Shown here piece after piece: positions 25,188 to 35,750 of a DNA stretch of 64,000 bases; position 1 is the first letter of the stretch, and each line of letters begins with the position of its first letter. Source of the stretch: Methylocystis sp. (GTDB taxonomy: Bacteria; Pseudomonadota; Alphaproteobacteria; Rhizobiales; Beijerinckiaceae); the NCBI GenBank assembly GCA_002929055.1, contig PERY01000002.1, positions 181,730-245,729 on the forward strand. The letters are read 5' to 3'. A program made the position numbers and the translations under genes. The notes beneath the pieces were generated by a model. That model had not been told where the DNA came from and made no database searches. It worked only from the letters and a program-made list of their open reading frames with translations.

Positions 25188-25327
25188 CGGGCGAATAAGA
25201 AAACCCTCCGGGGGACGGCCGAGGCAAAATCCGGAAAACGCCGCAAGTTTAGCCCATTCGGCCGGCGAGGCTCCAGTAACGGTTTCTTACAGATTGTTAC
25301 AGAGCCGCCCAAAGCCGGGCAAAAGCA

Positions 25328-25350
25328 AAGGCCCGCGCGAGGCGGGCCTT
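25328..25350 (-). terminator. Rho-independent terminator downstream of ftsZ
   Basis: A perfect 9-base stem (AAGGCCCGC at 25328-25336, complement at 25342-25350) with a 5-base loop. On the minus strand a T-rich run (TTTGCTTTTG) follows. It should end transcripts from the ftsZ end of the dcw cluster before lpxC. Confidence 0.85.
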
Positions 25351-25375
25351 CGTTGATCAGCGCGGACCGGGTCGG

Positions 25376-27100
25376 TCAGTGGTTCGACTGCCGGCGCAGG
25401 AAAGCCGGAATCTCCAGATGGTCTTCCTCGACCGGGCGCGGGGCGGGCGCGCGGCGGCCGTGCGGATCCAGGGCGGCGTGGGCCGGGGCTTGGTGGGCCG
25501 CCGGGCCGTGACTCTGCTGGGCCGGCGCGGACGGGCGCTTGCCATATTCCGAATGGACCGGCGAGGGCGCGGGCGCGCGGGGCGCCGGAGCCTGCTGGGC
25601 CGGAGCGGCCTGCATGCCCTCTTCCTGACGGCTTGCGCCGAAGGAGGCGAGGCGCTCGAAGATCGACTTCTTGCGCGGGTCGTGGGGCTCGCCGCCGCGG
25701 CTGGCGCGGATCTGGTCCTGGACCGGCTTCGGGAAGTCCTCGATCTGCGGCATGCGCGGGGCGCGCGGCATTTCGGGAGCCGGCGGCACATAGGCGGTCG
25801 GCTCCGCGACCATCCGCGGCGCGGGCTCCGGCATCGGCTCGCCATAGGTGGGGCGCGCCGCGACCGGCTCGAGATAGACGCCATGCGTCGGCGCCGGGAT
25901 GTGCTGATACGACTGGGGTGCGGGCTCCGCGTAATAGGCGGGCGCGGCCTCGCGGGCTTCCGGCTGATAGACGGGCGCCGGGGCGCGCTCCTGCAGCGTG
26001 TAGACCGGAGCCGGGGTTTCGGCGACGGGGGCCGGCGCCGGCTGCGGCTTCGCCTGCTGCTGAAGCTGGGCGCGCATGCGCTCGGCCGCTTCCGCCATGC
26101 GGGCCTGGCTGGTCGGGTCTTCGGCGGTGATCGAGGCGAGGTCGATGCCGGTCGCGACGACCGACACGCGAACGACGCCTTCGAGCGAGGAATCGAAGGT
26201 CGCGCCGAGGATGATGTTGGCGTCCTCGTCGACTTCCTGGCGGATGCGGCTCGCCGCCTCGTCGACTTCATAGAGTGTGAGGTCGTGGCCGCCGGTGATC
26301 GAGATCAGCAGGCCGCGCGCGCCCTTCATCGACACTTCGTCGAGCAGCGGATTGGCGATCGCCGCCTCGGCCGCAAGATTGGCGCGGCGCTCGCCGGTCG
26401 CCTCGCCCGTGCCCATCATCGCCTTGCCCATGCCGCGCATTATCGAGCGCACGTCGGCGAAGTCGAGGTTGATGAGGCCTTCCTTGACCATGAGGTCGGT
26501 GACGGAAGCCACGCCCGAGTAGAGCACCTGATCGGCCATCGCAAAAGCGTCCGCGAAGGTCGTCTTCTCGGTCGCGATGCGAAAGAGATTCTGGTTGGGG
26601 ATCACGATCAGCGTGTCGACGCATTTCTGCAGCTCGCCGATGCCGGACTCGGCGATGCGCAGGCGGCGCATGCCCTCGAAATGGAACGGCTTCGTCACGA
26701 CGCCGACCGTCAGAATGCCCATTTCCCGCGCGATCTGCGCGATGACCGGCGCGGCGCCCGTGCCGGTGCCGCCGCCCATGCCGGCGGTGACGAAGCACAT
26801 ATGAGCGCCCTGCAGATGCTCGCGGATTTCTTCGCGCGCTTCCTCGGCGGCGGCGCGGCCGACTTCCGGCTGGGCGCCGGCGCCGAGGCCTTCCGTCACC
26901 TGCAGGCCCATCTGAATGACGCGATCGGCGGGCGAGGACGCCAGCGCCTGCGCGTCGGTGTTCGCGACGAGGAAGTCGACGCCGGAAAGGCCCGACGCGA
27001 TCATGTTGTTGACGGCGTTGCAGCCGCCGCCGCCCACGCCGCAAACCATGATGCGGGGCTTCAATTCCCTCAGCTCGGGGGCTTTCAGATTGATCGTCAT
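25376..27100 (-). CDS. ftsZ: Cell division GTPase FtsZ, long-tailed form
   Basis: FtsZ polymerises into the Z ring. The 574-aa protein has the GTPase core in residues 1-320, with the tubulin signature [10 protein letters not shown] and the N-terminal [15 protein letters not shown] long Pro/Ala/Gln-rich disordered linker follows (about 330-550), and then the C-terminal conserved peptide [11 protein letters not shown], which binds FtsA and other partners. The long linker is typical of Rhizobiales, whereas E. coli FtsZ has 383 aa. It follows ftsA after a 156-base gap that probably carries its own promoter. Confidence 0.97.
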   Translation of the reverse strand: MTINLKAPELRELKPRIMVCGVGGGGCNAVNNMIASGLSGVDFLVANTDAQALASSPADRVIQMGLQVTEGLGAGAQPEVGRAAAEEAREEIREHLQGAHMCFVTAGMGGGTGTGAAPVIAQIAREMGILTVGVVTKPFHFEGMRRLRIAESGIGELQKCVDTLIVIPNQNLFRIATEKTTFADAFAMADQVLYSGVASVTDLMVKEGLINLDFADVRSIMRGMGKAMMGTGEATGERRANLAAEAAIANPLLDEVSMKGARGLLISITGGHDLTLYEVDEAASRIRQEVDEDANIILGATFDSSLEGVVRVSVVATGIDLASITAEDPTSQARMAEAAERMRAQLQQQAKPQPAPAPVAETPAPVYTLQERAPAPVYQPEAREAAPAYYAEPAPQSYQHIPAPTHGVYLEPVAARPTYGEPMPEPAPRMVAEPTAYVPPAPEMPRAPRMPQIEDFPKPVQDQIRASRGGEPHDPRKKSIFERLASFGASRQEEGMQAAPAQQAPAPRAPAPSPVHSEYGKRPSAPAQQSHGPAAHQAPAHAALDPHGRRAPAPRPVEEDHLEIPAFLRRQSNH

Positions 27101-27256
27101 TTTCAGGGCCTCTCGAAATTTACACTGCTCATCGGCGTCGGTTGTCCTTACCCTTGGACGCCCCGTCGCCGAACGCGTCGTCCTCGGTGGTTCTTTTCGA
27201 GGCCCGCCTTCACCGGCCGGATCGCCTCATCAAGAGAGAATCACTTGCTCCCGATT

Positions 27257-28570
27257 CTAGAAGCTTTCCTTTAACCATCTACCCACTCGGGTCATGTAGC
27301 CGTCGGTTCCCGTCGCCAGACGCTCGGCGCGGTGGGGTTCGAAATATTCGCGTCCCGCCACCTGCGGATAGACGAGAAGGCCCGCGGCCGCTGCGAAAGC
27401 CGGGCTGCGCGCCGGATCGGGAAGTCCTTCGACGCCGATGGGGCGTCCGATGCGGATCTGGCCGCCGAGAATCCGGCGCGCGGACTCCGCGACGCCGGTG
27501 AGCTGGCAGGCGCCGCCCGTCAGCACGATGCGGCGGCCCGGACCCATCGGGTAGCCGTTGCGCGCGAGACGGTCGCGCAGGAATTCGAGAGTCTCCTCGA
27601 TGCGCGGGCGGATGATGCGCACGAGATGCGATTTCGGCGCATGCGCCTTGTGATGGCCGCGCTCGCCCACGTGATCGAAAGCGACGGTCTCGCGCTCGTC
27701 CGAGGACGAGGAAATCGCCGAGCCGTGGAAGGTCTTGAGGCGCTCCGCGTCGGAAAGGCGCGCGTCGAGCCCGCGGGCGATGTCCATGGTGACGTGATTG
27801 CCGCCGAGCGTCACGGCGTCGAGATGCACCATCTCGCCGCGCGCGAAAACGGCGACCGAAGTCGAGCCCGCGCCCATGTCCAGCACGATGACGCCCATCT
27901 CGGCCTCATCGGGCTCGAGCACCGACAGGCCGGCGGCGTAGGGCGCAGCGGCCATGCCTTCGACGCCCAGATGGCCGCGCTCGACCGCGAGGATGAGATT
28001 GCGCGCCGCCGCCTGGTCGCAGGTGGCGACATGAAGATCGACGCCCAGTTCGTCGCCGATCATGTCCTTGGGTTCGCGAATGCCGGTCACGCCGTCGAGC
28101 GAGAAGCCCGTCGGCAGCGAATGCACGGCGACGCGGCCGCGATGCAGATGATGCGCGGCCGACGCCTCCAGCACGCGATGAATGTCGCCTTCCGCCACTT
28201 CGCGGCCGCCGATCGTGCGCTTGGCGGCGAAATGCTCGGAGGAGAACCGGCCGCCGGAAGCCGTGACGATGACGCGATCGACCTGCATGCCGGCCATGCG
28301 TTCGGCGGCGTCGACCGTGTGGCGGATGGCGCGCTCGGCTTCGTCCATGTCGACGACGAGACCGTGCTTCACGCCGAGCGAGCGCTGATGGCCGATGCCG
28401 ACCACACGGATGCGATGGGTGCGCCAGTCGCCGGGTGCGACGTCGCTCGCCGGGGTGAGGCGCGCGATCAGGCAGGCGATTTTCGACGTGCCGACGTCGA
28501 GCGCAGCGAGCGTCGCGGAGCGGCGCGGCGGCAGGGGCTTCAAACGCGGCGGAACAAGCTGACCCTTCAT
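27257..28570 (-). CDS. ftsA: Cell division actin-like protein FtsA
   Basis: FtsA tethers FtsZ to the membrane and recruits later division proteins. The 437-aa product (ATG 28570, MKGQLVPP) has actin-fold motifs: LAALDVGTSKIACLI (phosphate 1), VIVLDMGAGSTSVAVF (phosphate 2) and IVLTGGACQLTGV (adenosine). The C-terminal amphipathic helix is GRWLKESF at the very end. It starts 4 bases after the ftsQ stop. Confidence 0.96.
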   Translation of the reverse strand: MKGQLVPPRLKPLPPRRSATLAALDVGTSKIACLIARLTPASDVAPGDWRTHRIRVVGIGHQRSLGVKHGLVVDMDEAERAIRHTVDAAERMAGMQVDRVIVTASGGRFSSEHFAAKRTIGGREVAEGDIHRVLEASAAHHLHRGRVAVHSLPTGFSLDGVTGIREPKDMIGDELGVDLHVATCDQAAARNLILAVERGHLGVEGMAAAPYAAGLSVLEPDEAEMGVIVLDMGAGSTSVAVFARGEMVHLDAVTLGGNHVTMDIARGLDARLSDAERLKTFHGSAISSSSDERETVAFDHVGERGHHKAHAPKSHLVRIIRPRIEETLEFLRDRLARNGYPMGPGRRIVLTGGACQLTGVAESARRILGGQIRIGRPIGVEGLPDPARSPAFAAAAGLLVYPQVAGREYFEPHRAERLATGTDGYMTRVGRWLKESF

Positions 28571-28574
28571 GACT

Positions 28575-29573
28575 CTAACCACCCGTCTTTTTGGATTTGT
28601 GCGGAAGCGCCGCTTCGCGGGCGGCGGCCGCCTCCTCCGTAAGGCGCACGGTGACGCGATCGCGCAGGCGCAGATCGATCGCCATGACGGCCTTGTCGAG
28701 AATGCGCGCCTCGCGCTGGAGACGCGCGAGGGCTTCGACGCCACGGCCGGGATCGGTCTCCGGGAGCTTCACGATGACGCCGTCGGTCATTTCGATATCC
28801 CAGCGCCGGCCCGCGACGAGCACGCCGGCCTTGATGCGCCGGGCGATGTCGCCCGCGCCCTTCAGCAGCACGAGATATTCCGGCAGACGCTTCTGCGCGC
28901 CCTCTCCAACCACGAAGGGAAGGCCGAGGTAGCGCTCGTCGCGCAATTCATCGATCTCGACGCCGTCTTCCGAAATCACCGACACGCGGCCCGAGCGCTG
29001 CCACAGCGCATGCGGCTGGCGCTCCTCGATCGCGACGACGAGCCGATTGGGGTAAAGCTTCATGACCCGCGCCGACTTGACGAGCGGAACAGCCATCAGC
29101 CTGTCGCGCACGGCGTTGACGTCGAGGAAGGGCAGAGAGTCGCGCGGGCCGACGCCGGAAGCCGCGAGCAGCTCCTTATCGCTCATGCGCGACTGGCCGG
29201 TGATCGTCACCGCCGAGATGTCGAAGCCGATGGCGCGCGCGACAATGTCCCAGGGATGGCCATCGCGGGCGACGATGGCGTCATAGCCGCCGTTCTGCAC
29301 GAGGCCGGCGAAGCCGACGCCGACGAAAAGCAGGAGGACGGCCGCCAGGCCGACGCCCGGCTTTGCAAGCAGCGAGGCGCGTTCGAGCGCCGGGCCCTCG
29401 TCACCGCGGCGGCGCGGGGCGTTTCGCGAAACATTAGGGTTAACCGGGGCGGTGTTTTGAAGCGGCGCGCCGGCGACGGCGGAGCGGGCGTGAGCGACAG
29501 GATAATCGACAAGCGGAAGGGAAGCCGAGAACGACTCCTTCAACGATCGCAGGACGCGTCTTCCACCATCCAT
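28575..29573 (-). CDS. ftsQ: Cell division protein FtsQ
   Basis: FtsQ is a bitopic membrane protein that links early and late division proteins. The 332-aa protein (ATG 29573, MDGGRRVLR) has a cytoplasmic N-terminus with basic and Pro-rich stretches, one membrane helix (about residues 77-97), a POTRA domain (ISAVTITGQSRMSDKELLAASGV) and a FtsQ beta-domain (EERQPHALWQ). The start overlaps the end of ddl by 34 bases. Longer in-frame starts exist but read deep into ddl. Confidence 0.9.
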   Translation of the reverse strand: MDGGRRVLRSLKESFSASLPLVDYPVAHARSAVAGAPLQNTAPVNPNVSRNAPRRRGDEGPALERASLLAKPGVGLAAVLLLFVGVGFAGLVQNGGYDAIVARDGHPWDIVARAIGFDISAVTITGQSRMSDKELLAASGVGPRDSLPFLDVNAVRDRLMAVPLVKSARVMKLYPNRLVVAIEERQPHALWQRSGRVSVISEDGVEIDELRDERYLGLPFVVGEGAQKRLPEYLVLLKGAGDIARRIKAGVLVAGRRWDIEMTDGVIVKLPETDPGRGVEALARLQREARILDKAVMAIDLRLRDRVTVRLTEEAAAAREAALPHKSKKTGG

Positions 29574-30463
29574 TTGACAAGCTCGCCGAACGAAAAACCT
29601 GCGTAAGCCGCCATTTCTGGCACGAGCGAGGTCTCCGTCATTCCCGGTTGCGTGTTCACTTCCAACACGACGAGCTCGCCCGTACCTCCGGGGCGGTCGT
29701 CGTATCGGAAGTCTGCGCGGCTGACGCCGCGGCAACCGAGAGCTCTGTGAGCCTCGATGGCTAAATGTTGAACCTCTTGGTAAATATTCCCTTTAAGATT
29801 CGCAGGAAGAACGTGTTTAGAGCCGCCTTTCGCGTATTTCGCGTGATAGTCGTACCAGCCGCCGTCGGCGGCGAGGATTTCAATGACGTCGAGAGCGCGC
29901 TCGCCCATCACTGCGCAGGTCAGTTCCCGGCCGGCGATAAACTGTTCGGCGAGCATCAGATCGCCATGCGCCCAGTCGGCGGCGGCAAGCTCCAAGGGCG
30001 GCGGCGCATCCTGATCCTTGATGATGAAGACGCCGAAGGAGGAGCCCTCCGAAACCGGCTTGAGCACATAGGGGATGGGCAGCACATGCGCGCTCGCAGC
30101 CTCATGGCGCGTCACGACGCGGCCTTTTGGCACCGGCACGCTCGCGGCGGCCATCACGACCTTGGCCACGTCCTTCTTCATCGCCACGGATGAGGCCAGC
30201 ACGCCCGAATGGGTGTACGGAATACCAAGCAGCTCCAGCACGCCCTGGATGCAGCCGTCCTCGCCGAACTTGCCGTGCAGCGCGTTGAAGGCGACGTCCG
30301 GCTTCAGCGCGGCGAGCACGCTTGCGGCGTCATGGCCGACATCCACCGGCGTGACGCGATAGCCCTGCTCCGCCAGCGCCTTTGCGCAGGCCGCGCCCGA
30401 GCGCAAGGAGATTTCGCGTTCGGCGGAGAGCCCGCCCATGAGCACGGCGACGTGTTTGGTCAT
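29540..30463 (-). CDS. ddl: D-alanine-D-alanine ligase
   Basis: Ddl joins two D-Ala with ATP for the peptidoglycan stem. The 307-aa enzyme has the N-terminal GGLSAEREISLRSG, an ATP-grasp core with VLKPVSEGSSFGV, and the metal-binding end VVLEVNTQPGMTETSLVP. It is tightly coupled to ftsQ but separated from the upstream membrane-protein gene by about 145 bases without a recognisable gene. Confidence 0.95.
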   Translation of the reverse strand: MTKHVAVLMGGLSAEREISLRSGAACAKALAEQGYRVTPVDVGHDAASVLAALKPDVAFNALHGKFGEDGCIQGVLELLGIPYTHSGVLASSVAMKKDVAKVVMAAASVPVPKGRVVTRHEAASAHVLPIPYVLKPVSEGSSFGVFIIKDQDAPPPLELAAADWAHGDLMLAEQFIAGRELTCAVMGERALDVIEILAADGGWYDYHAKYAKGGSKHVLPANLKGNIYQEVQHLAIEAHRALGCRGVSRADFRYDDRPGGTGELVVLEVNTQPGMTETSLVPEMAAYAGFSFGELVKWMVEDASCDR

Positions 30464-30608
30464 ATTGGTCTCTTATGTGCGGCCGGGGAGCCCCGCCCGA
30501 GAGGGTTGGAATGCGACAACACGCGAAGGCGGCGCGAACGAACGAATCTCCTGGGCGAGGAAGCTACGTTGCGTGCTGCGCCGGCGCAACGCCGGCAAGA
30601 GCCCGGCT

Positions 30609-32165
30609 CTAGGGCGCCTTGCGGGTCCAGACTTCGATCTCCTCGGCCTGCCCCGCCTTCTCATAGCCGTCCAGAACCGACGCCGTTTCAGGCTGCTTGA
30701 GAACCCATTCGCGCGTGTCCTTGTCCTCGACGACGATGACGTCGGGCCTGCCCGACCGCACGTCGTCGGTGAAGCCCGCAAGGTCGCGGCGCCGGTATTC
30801 TTCCAGCCGCGCGCGCCAGGCGGGGTCTTTCACGTCGCGCAGGAGATAGGCCGAAAGACTCGCCGTCCATAACGCATTGGGGCGGCCGACCCATGCGCCG
30901 TCGAGCTGGCGCGTAACGGGATGCCCATAGTCGAGCTGGCGGGCCATGACGATGACGCGCGGATGCGCAGGCGCGGCGCGCGCGATCTCGGCGCGCAGGC
31001 CCGGATGCTCCTCGATGTCTGCAAGCACCTTCAGCGTTCCGAACATGAACGGCGCGGCGATGAAGGCCGGGAGAAACACGAATTTGAACAGCCGCCCGTC
31101 CCGGGCCGCGCGGGCGCGCGGATGCCGGTCGAGCGCGAAGAAGCACCAGGCCAGAAGCACGAGCGCGATGCCTGGATAGGCATGATTGCTCCAGCCTTTC
31201 CCCTGCAGGAAGAAGCCCGCGAGAAAGCCCGCCGAGGCGAAGGCGCAGATGCGCGCCGCCGCAGGCGCGACGAAGCCGGGCGCGACAGGCGGATGCGCGA
31301 AGCCGCGCGCGGAGACGGCGACGAGCGCCGCGAGCAGCGCCAGGTGGAACGGGGCCAGCGAGAAAAGTGCAAGATTTACGAAGGCGTCGCGCGCCGGCTG
31401 ATAGACGTCGACGATGACTGGCAGCGCATATTGCGCATAGGCGGGAAACAGCGCCAGCGTCGCCGCGCCGTAGACGAGGCAAAGCGCGACCGCCGCCGCC
31501 ATTTCGGCCGTGAGCAGAAGCCGGGGCGAGCGTTCGCGCCAGGCCGCCGCCAGCGCGGGCAGCGCGACAGCGAGCGCGAAGAACGGCTTGAAGCAAACGG
31601 CGACCCCCGCCCCCAGCCCGGCGAGGATGCGCAGCGCGAGCGGAACGCATCCGCCCTCGGCCGAGGCGGCGAGCGTCGCCAGCATCGGCGCGAGCGCCAG
31701 GAGCGCGATATGCTCGCGCTCGGCGAAGACCAGCGCGGGCGCGACGAAGAACAGGAAAACGGCGGCGTTGAGCAGCAGCCGCCAGTCCTCGCGCGAACGC
31801 GCGGCGCCGCTCCTGAAGATCAGCCCGCAGACCGCGATGGAGAGGCCCGCGAACAAAAACACCAAGCCCGCCGCGACCGGTTCGACCGCAACCGCGAAGC
31901 CGCGCGCAAGCAGCACGGCCGGCGCCATCGCCAGGAAGGACGCCGGCGGATTGGGATCGGTGACGTCGACATAGGGAACGGCGCCGTCGAGATATTTCTC
32001 GGCGAAGGTGAGGAACCAGGACACGTCGCAATCGAGATGGCCCGCGATCTGCTGGGCGACGCCGATCAGGACGAGCGCGATCGTGGTCCAGGGACTGGCG
32101 AGCGACGCGGAGAGCCGCGCCGGCTGTCTTTCTGCGAGCAAGCCTCGCGACGTGACGGAACTCAT
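30609..32165 (-). CDS. Polytopic membrane protein, GT-C-like, inside the dcw cluster
   Basis: The 518-aa protein has about ten hydrophobic segments between residues 25 and 400, followed by a soluble C-terminal domain of about 120 aa. The first loop is acidic and aromatic (DCDVSWFLTFAEKYLDGAVPYVDVTDPNPP), resembling the catalytic first loop of GT-C glycosyltransferases that use polyprenyl-phosphate sugars. The exact family is not certain. Its ATG abuts the murB stop without a gap, so it is translated with murB. A role in modifying a lipid-linked glycan or cell wall is plausible from context alone. Confidence 0.75.
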   Translation of the reverse strand: MSSVTSRGLLAERQPARLSASLASPWTTIALVLIGVAQQIAGHLDCDVSWFLTFAEKYLDGAVPYVDVTDPNPPASFLAMAPAVLLARGFAVAVEPVAAGLVFLFAGLSIAVCGLIFRSGAARSREDWRLLLNAAVFLFFVAPALVFAEREHIALLALAPMLATLAASAEGGCVPLALRILAGLGAGVAVCFKPFFALAVALPALAAAWRERSPRLLLTAEMAAAVALCLVYGAATLALFPAYAQYALPVIVDVYQPARDAFVNLALFSLAPFHLALLAALVAVSARGFAHPPVAPGFVAPAAARICAFASAGFLAGFFLQGKGWSNHAYPGIALVLLAWCFFALDRHPRARAARDGRLFKFVFLPAFIAAPFMFGTLKVLADIEEHPGLRAEIARAAPAHPRVIVMARQLDYGHPVTRQLDGAWVGRPNALWTASLSAYLLRDVKDPAWRARLEEYRRRDLAGFTDDVRSGRPDVIVVEDKDTREWVLKQPETASVLDGYEKAGQAEEIEVWTRKAP

Positions 32166-33086
32166 TTACGCAACGCCTATCCGTTTGATTTCCCAATGCA
32201 GCTCGACGCCGCTCGTTTCCTTGACGCGGCGACGGACTTCTTCGCCGAGATTCTCGATGTCGGCGGCGGTCGCCTTGCCGCGGTTGATGAGGAAGTTACA
32301 GTGCATCTCGCTCACCTGCGCGTCGCCGGCGACGAGCCCGCGACAGCCTGCGGCGTCGATCAATTGCCACGCCTTGTGGCCGACCGGATTCTTGAAGGTG
32401 GAGCCGCCGGTCTTTTCCTTGATCGGCTGCGAGGCTTCGCGCGCAGCCGTGATGCGGTCCATCTCGGCGAGGATCGCGGCCGGTTCGCCGGGGCGGCCCT
32501 GATATAGCGCGCTGGTGAAGATGACGTCGCCCGGCGCGGAGCAATGGCGGTAGCTGTAGCCCATGTCGGCGTTGGTGAAGACGTGGACATTGCCTTCGCG
32601 GTCGACGCCGCGCGCCTCGATCAGCGCATCCTTTGTCTCGCCGCCATGCGCGCCGGCGTTCATGCGCAGCGCGCCGCCGATGGCGCCGGGAATGCCCCGG
32701 TAGAAGGCGAGTCCGTCGACGCCCGCGTCGGCTGCGGCGCGCGCCGCTTTCACATCCGGCACGGCGGCGCCGATGCGCAGCCGATGCCCCTCTTCCACGG
32801 CGACTTCGCCAAAGCCCTTCGCCGAAAGACGGATGACGACGCCCATCACGCCGCCGTCGCGCACGATGAGATTGGAGCCGAGACCGATGACGGTGACGGG
32901 AATCTCTTGCGGCAGCCGCGCGAGGAAATAAGCGAGGTCCGCCTCGTCAGCCGGCATGAACAGAAGCTGCGCCGGCCCGCCCACGCGAAACCATGTGTAG
33001 GGCGCAAGCGGCTCATTGACCGAGAGCTTGCCGCGCAGCTCGGGCATCAGCTCCTTGAGGCCGGGCGTGAGGTCGGGGAAGGTCAT
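32166..33086 (-). CDS. murB: UDP-N-acetylenolpyruvoylglucosamine reductase MurB
   Basis: MurB reduces the enolpyruvyl ether to UDP-MurNAc with NADPH and FAD. The 306-aa product (ATG 33086, MTFPDLTP) shows [11 protein letters not shown], the FAD motif [32 protein letters not shown], a proton-donor Ser region GGSTFKNP, and a late [14 protein letters not shown]. It is type I in length. The upstream gap to murC holds an inverted pair of REP-like repeats. Confidence 0.96.
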   Translation of the reverse strand: MTFPDLTPGLKELMPELRGKLSVNEPLAPYTWFRVGGPAQLLFMPADEADLAYFLARLPQEIPVTVIGLGSNLIVRDGGVMGVVIRLSAKGFGEVAVEEGHRLRIGAAVPDVKAARAAADAGVDGLAFYRGIPGAIGGALRMNAGAHGGETKDALIEARGVDREGNVHVFTNADMGYSYRHCSAPGDVIFTSALYQGRPGEPAAILAEMDRITAAREASQPIKEKTGGSTFKNPVGHKAWQLIDAAGCRGLVAGDAQVSEMHCNFLINRGKATAADIENLGEEVRRRVKETSGVELHWEIKRIGVA

Positions 33087-33089
33087 GGG

Positions 33090-33213
33090 CCCCCTCCCCA
33101 ACCCTCCCCCGCGTTGCGGGAGAGGGAGCAAGCCGCCGCCTTCGTCAATACTCCGGCGCGCTGATCGTGAGCGTCCCCTCTCCCGCGCCAGCGGGGGAGG
33201 GACAGGGAGGGGG
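33090..33213. repeat. Two inverted REP-like elements (BIME-type) between murC and murB
   Basis: Copy A (33090-33130) and copy B (33173-33213, reverse orientation) share the pattern CCCCCTCCC-n3-CCCTCCCCCGC-loop-GCGGGAGAGGG. Each copy is itself an imperfect hairpin (CCCTCCCCCGC against GCGGGAGAGGG). The head-to-head pair with a 42-base spacer resembles bacterial interspersed mosaic elements. No other copy was noticed in the window. Confidence 0.8.
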
Positions 33214-33228
33214 TAAGGCGCGTCATTC

Positions 33229-34638
33229 TCATGCCTGCCCGCCCGCGGCGAGTTGCTCCGGCAGCGCATAAGCCCATTGCGTGATGTTGCCGGCGCCAAG
33301 GCACACGACATAGTCGCCCGGCGCCACGATCTCGCGCACCATCGCGGGCAGAACTTCCGGCGAGGGCAGGCCCACGGCGCGGCGGTGGCCATGCGCGCGG
33401 ATGGCGTTGACAAGCGAATCACGGTCGACGCCCGCAATCGGCTGCTCGCCCGCGGCGTAGACGTCTGCGATGATGACGACGTCCGCGTCATTGAAGCAGG
33501 TCGCGAAGGAATCGAACAGCGACTGCAGGCGCGTATAGCGATGCGGCTGCATCACCGCGACGACCTTGCCCTTCGTCGAGGCGCGCGCGGCGCGCAGCAC
33601 GGCGCTGACCTCGACCGGATGATGGCCGTAATCGTCGAACACCTGCACGCCGCTCCACTCGCCCGTCTTGGTGAAGCGGCGCTTGACGCCGCCAAAGCCT
33701 GCAAGCGCCTTGCGGATCTGGTCCGGCGACATGCCGAGCTGATAGGCGACCGTGATGGCCGCCGTCGCATTCAGCGCATTGTGATGGCCGGGCATGGGCA
33801 GGACGAGATTGTCGAGATAGGTCGCCTGCGCCGTCTTGCGGTCGCGCAGCAGCACGTTGAACCTGCAGACGCCGCCTTCGAGATTGACGTCGAGCAGACG
33901 AACGTCGGCCTGCGGATTTTCGCCATAGGTGAAGACGCGGCGATCCTCGATCTTGCCGACGAGCTCCTGCACCGTCGGATGGTCGAGACACATCACCGCG
34001 AAGCCGTAGAACGGCAGATTCTCCACGAACTGGCGGAAGGCGTCCTTGATGGCGTCAAAAGTATGGAAGTGGTCGAGATGCTCGGGATCGATATTGGTGA
34101 TGATGGCGACGTCGGCGGGCAGCTTCAGGAAGGTGCCGTCGCTTTCGTCCGCCTCCACCACCATCCATTCGCCGGCGCCCAGGCGCGCGTTGGTGCCATA
34201 GGCGTTGATGATGCCGCCGTTGATGACCGTCGGATCGAGCCCGCCCGCGTCGAGCAGCGTCGCGACGAGCGAGGTCGTCGTGGTCTTGCCATGCGTGCCG
34301 GCGATGGCGACGCATTGCTTCAGGCGCATGAGCTCCGCCAGCATTTCCGCGCGGCGCACGACCGGCAGGCGCTTGTCGCGCGCGGCCGCGAGCTCGGGAT
34401 TGTCGCGCTTGATCGCGGTCGAGACGACGACGACGGCCGCTTCGCCGAGGTTCTTGGCGTCGTGACCGACGAAAACGGTCGCGCCTTTTTCCGAGAGGCG
34501 CTTGACGTTCGCGTTTTCAGCGGCGTCGGAGCCCTGTACCTTGTAGCCGAGATTGAGCAGCACCTCCGCAATGCCGGACATGCCGATGCCGCCGATGCCG
34601 ACGAAATGAATGGGGCCGAGTTCGCGCGGCAGTTTCAT
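33229..34638 (-). CDS. murC: UDP-N-acetylmuramate-L-alanine ligase MurC
   Basis: MurC adds L-Ala to UDP-MurNAc. The 469-aa enzyme has the N-terminal UDP-binding [17 protein letters not shown], the ATP P-loop [30 protein letters not shown], and [10 protein letters not shown]. It starts 11 bases after the murG stop. The 142 bases after it hold the REP pair rather than a gene. Confidence 0.97.
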   Translation of the reverse strand: MKLPRELGPIHFVGIGGIGMSGIAEVLLNLGYKVQGSDAAENANVKRLSEKGATVFVGHDAKNLGEAAVVVVSTAIKRDNPELAAARDKRLPVVRRAEMLAELMRLKQCVAIAGTHGKTTTTSLVATLLDAGGLDPTVINGGIINAYGTNARLGAGEWMVVEADESDGTFLKLPADVAIITNIDPEHLDHFHTFDAIKDAFRQFVENLPFYGFAVMCLDHPTVQELVGKIEDRRVFTYGENPQADVRLLDVNLEGGVCRFNVLLRDRKTAQATYLDNLVLPMPGHHNALNATAAITVAYQLGMSPDQIRKALAGFGGVKRRFTKTGEWSGVQVFDDYGHHPVEVSAVLRAARASTKGKVVAVMQPHRYTRLQSLFDSFATCFNDADVVIIADVYAAGEQPIAGVDRDSLVNAIRAHGHRRAVGLPSPEVLPAMVREIVAPGDYVVCLGAGNITQWAYALPEQLAAGGQA

Positions 34639-34649
34639 AAGTGTCTCCG

Positions 34650-35750
34650 TTAGGCGGCGGGGCGCGCAGCCACGCTCAAAATCAAATCTGCAAGTCGTCC
34701 CGCGGCGTCGGGCGCGCCGACGCGCTTCGCCGCTTCTGCCCGGCCCGCAAGTTCATGCGGCGCGCCGATGAGTTCGACAAGACGCGCCGTGAGGAAGGCC
34801 GGAGTAAAGGCCTTCTGCGGCACGACATCCGCCGCGCCTGCGTCCTTCAGCACGGCGGCGTTCGCCGCCTGATCGCCGTCGAGCGATTGCGGCAGCGGCA
34901 CGAGCAAAGACGGGCGGCCGATGACGGCAAGCTCCGACACCGTGGAGGCGCCCGAACGCGAGATGACGAAATGCGCCTGAGCAATGCGCTGCGGAAGATT
35001 CTTGAAGAAGGGCGCAATCTCGACCGCGACGCCCGCGCTCTTGTAGATCGCTTCGACGCGGGGAATGTCCTCTTCGCGTGTCTGCTGCACGAGACGCAGG
35101 CGGGACCGCAATTCAGCGGGGAGTGCGGCGATCGCTTCGGGAACGATGTCGGCCATCACGCGCGCGCCCTGAGAGCCGCCGGTGACGAGCAGGCGGAAGG
35201 CGCCGTCCTCGAAACCCGGATAGGCCATCGTCGCTGCCTCGAGCACATTGGGCCGCACCGGATTGCCAGTGACGAATACGTTGTTTTGCAACGGTGCGGG
35301 CACGTTCAGATTGGGAAAGCCCGCGGCGATTTTATCGACCCGAGGCGCCAGAAAACGGTTGGCCTTCCCCATGATGGCGTTGGCGTCATGGATCACGGTC
35401 GGCAGGCCGAGAAAGGCCGCGCCGAGCAGCGGCGGCACAGTCGGATAGCCGCCAAAGCCGATGACGGCGCGGGGTTTCAGATGACGCAGAACCTTCGCCG
35501 CCTGCGCCGTGCCATAGGCGAGGCTCGCCACGGCTTGCGCCCTGGCGATGAAGGAGCCGCCGCGCGGCGTCGCCGAGGCGACGATATGCATGGCGCGCGC
35601 CGGGAAACTGTCGCCGAACGCGATAGCGCGCTCATCGGTGACGAGTTCGACGGGAACGCCCCGCGCCGTCAGGACATGCGCGAGCGCCTCGGCCGGAAAG
35701 AGATGGCCGCCGGTGCCCCCGGCGGCGAGAACGATCGGTTGGTCGCTCAT
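34650..35750 (-). CDS. murG: UDP-GlcNAc: lipid I GlcNAc transferase MurG
   Basis: MurG makes lipid II at the inner face of the membrane. The 366-aa GT-B protein has the [13 protein letters not shown] glycine loop at its N-terminus, a second Gly-rich loop [14 protein letters not shown], and the sugar-nucleotide motif [25 protein letters not shown]. Its ATG overlaps the ftsW stop by one base. Confidence 0.97.
   Translation of the reverse strand: MSDQPIVLAAGGTGGHLFPAEALAHVLTARGVPVELVTDERAIAFGDSFPARAMHIVASATPRGGSFIARAQAVASLAYGTAQAAKVLRHLKPRAVIGFGGYPTVPPLLGAAFLGLPTVIHDANAIMGKANRFLAPRVDKIAAGFPNLNVPAPLQNNVFVTGNPVRPNVLEAATMAYPGFEDGAFRLLVTGGSQGARVMADIVPEAIAALPAELRSRLRLVQQTREEDIPRVEAIYKSAGVAVEIAPFFKNLPQRIAQAHFVISRSGASTVSELAVIGRPSLLVPLPQSLDGDQAANAAVLKDAGAADVVPQKAFTPAFLTARLVELIGAPHELAGRAEAAKRVGAPDAAGRLADLILSVAARPAA

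Noticed and set aside
25379..27274. A 631-codon open frame opposite ftsZ
   Set aside because: Composition is typical of antisense frames, and FtsZ on the other strand is unambiguous.
33090..33213. Possible CRISPR remnant
   Set aside because: There are only two copies in inverted orientation, each self-complementary, with no cas genes, so a REP/BIME reading fits better.
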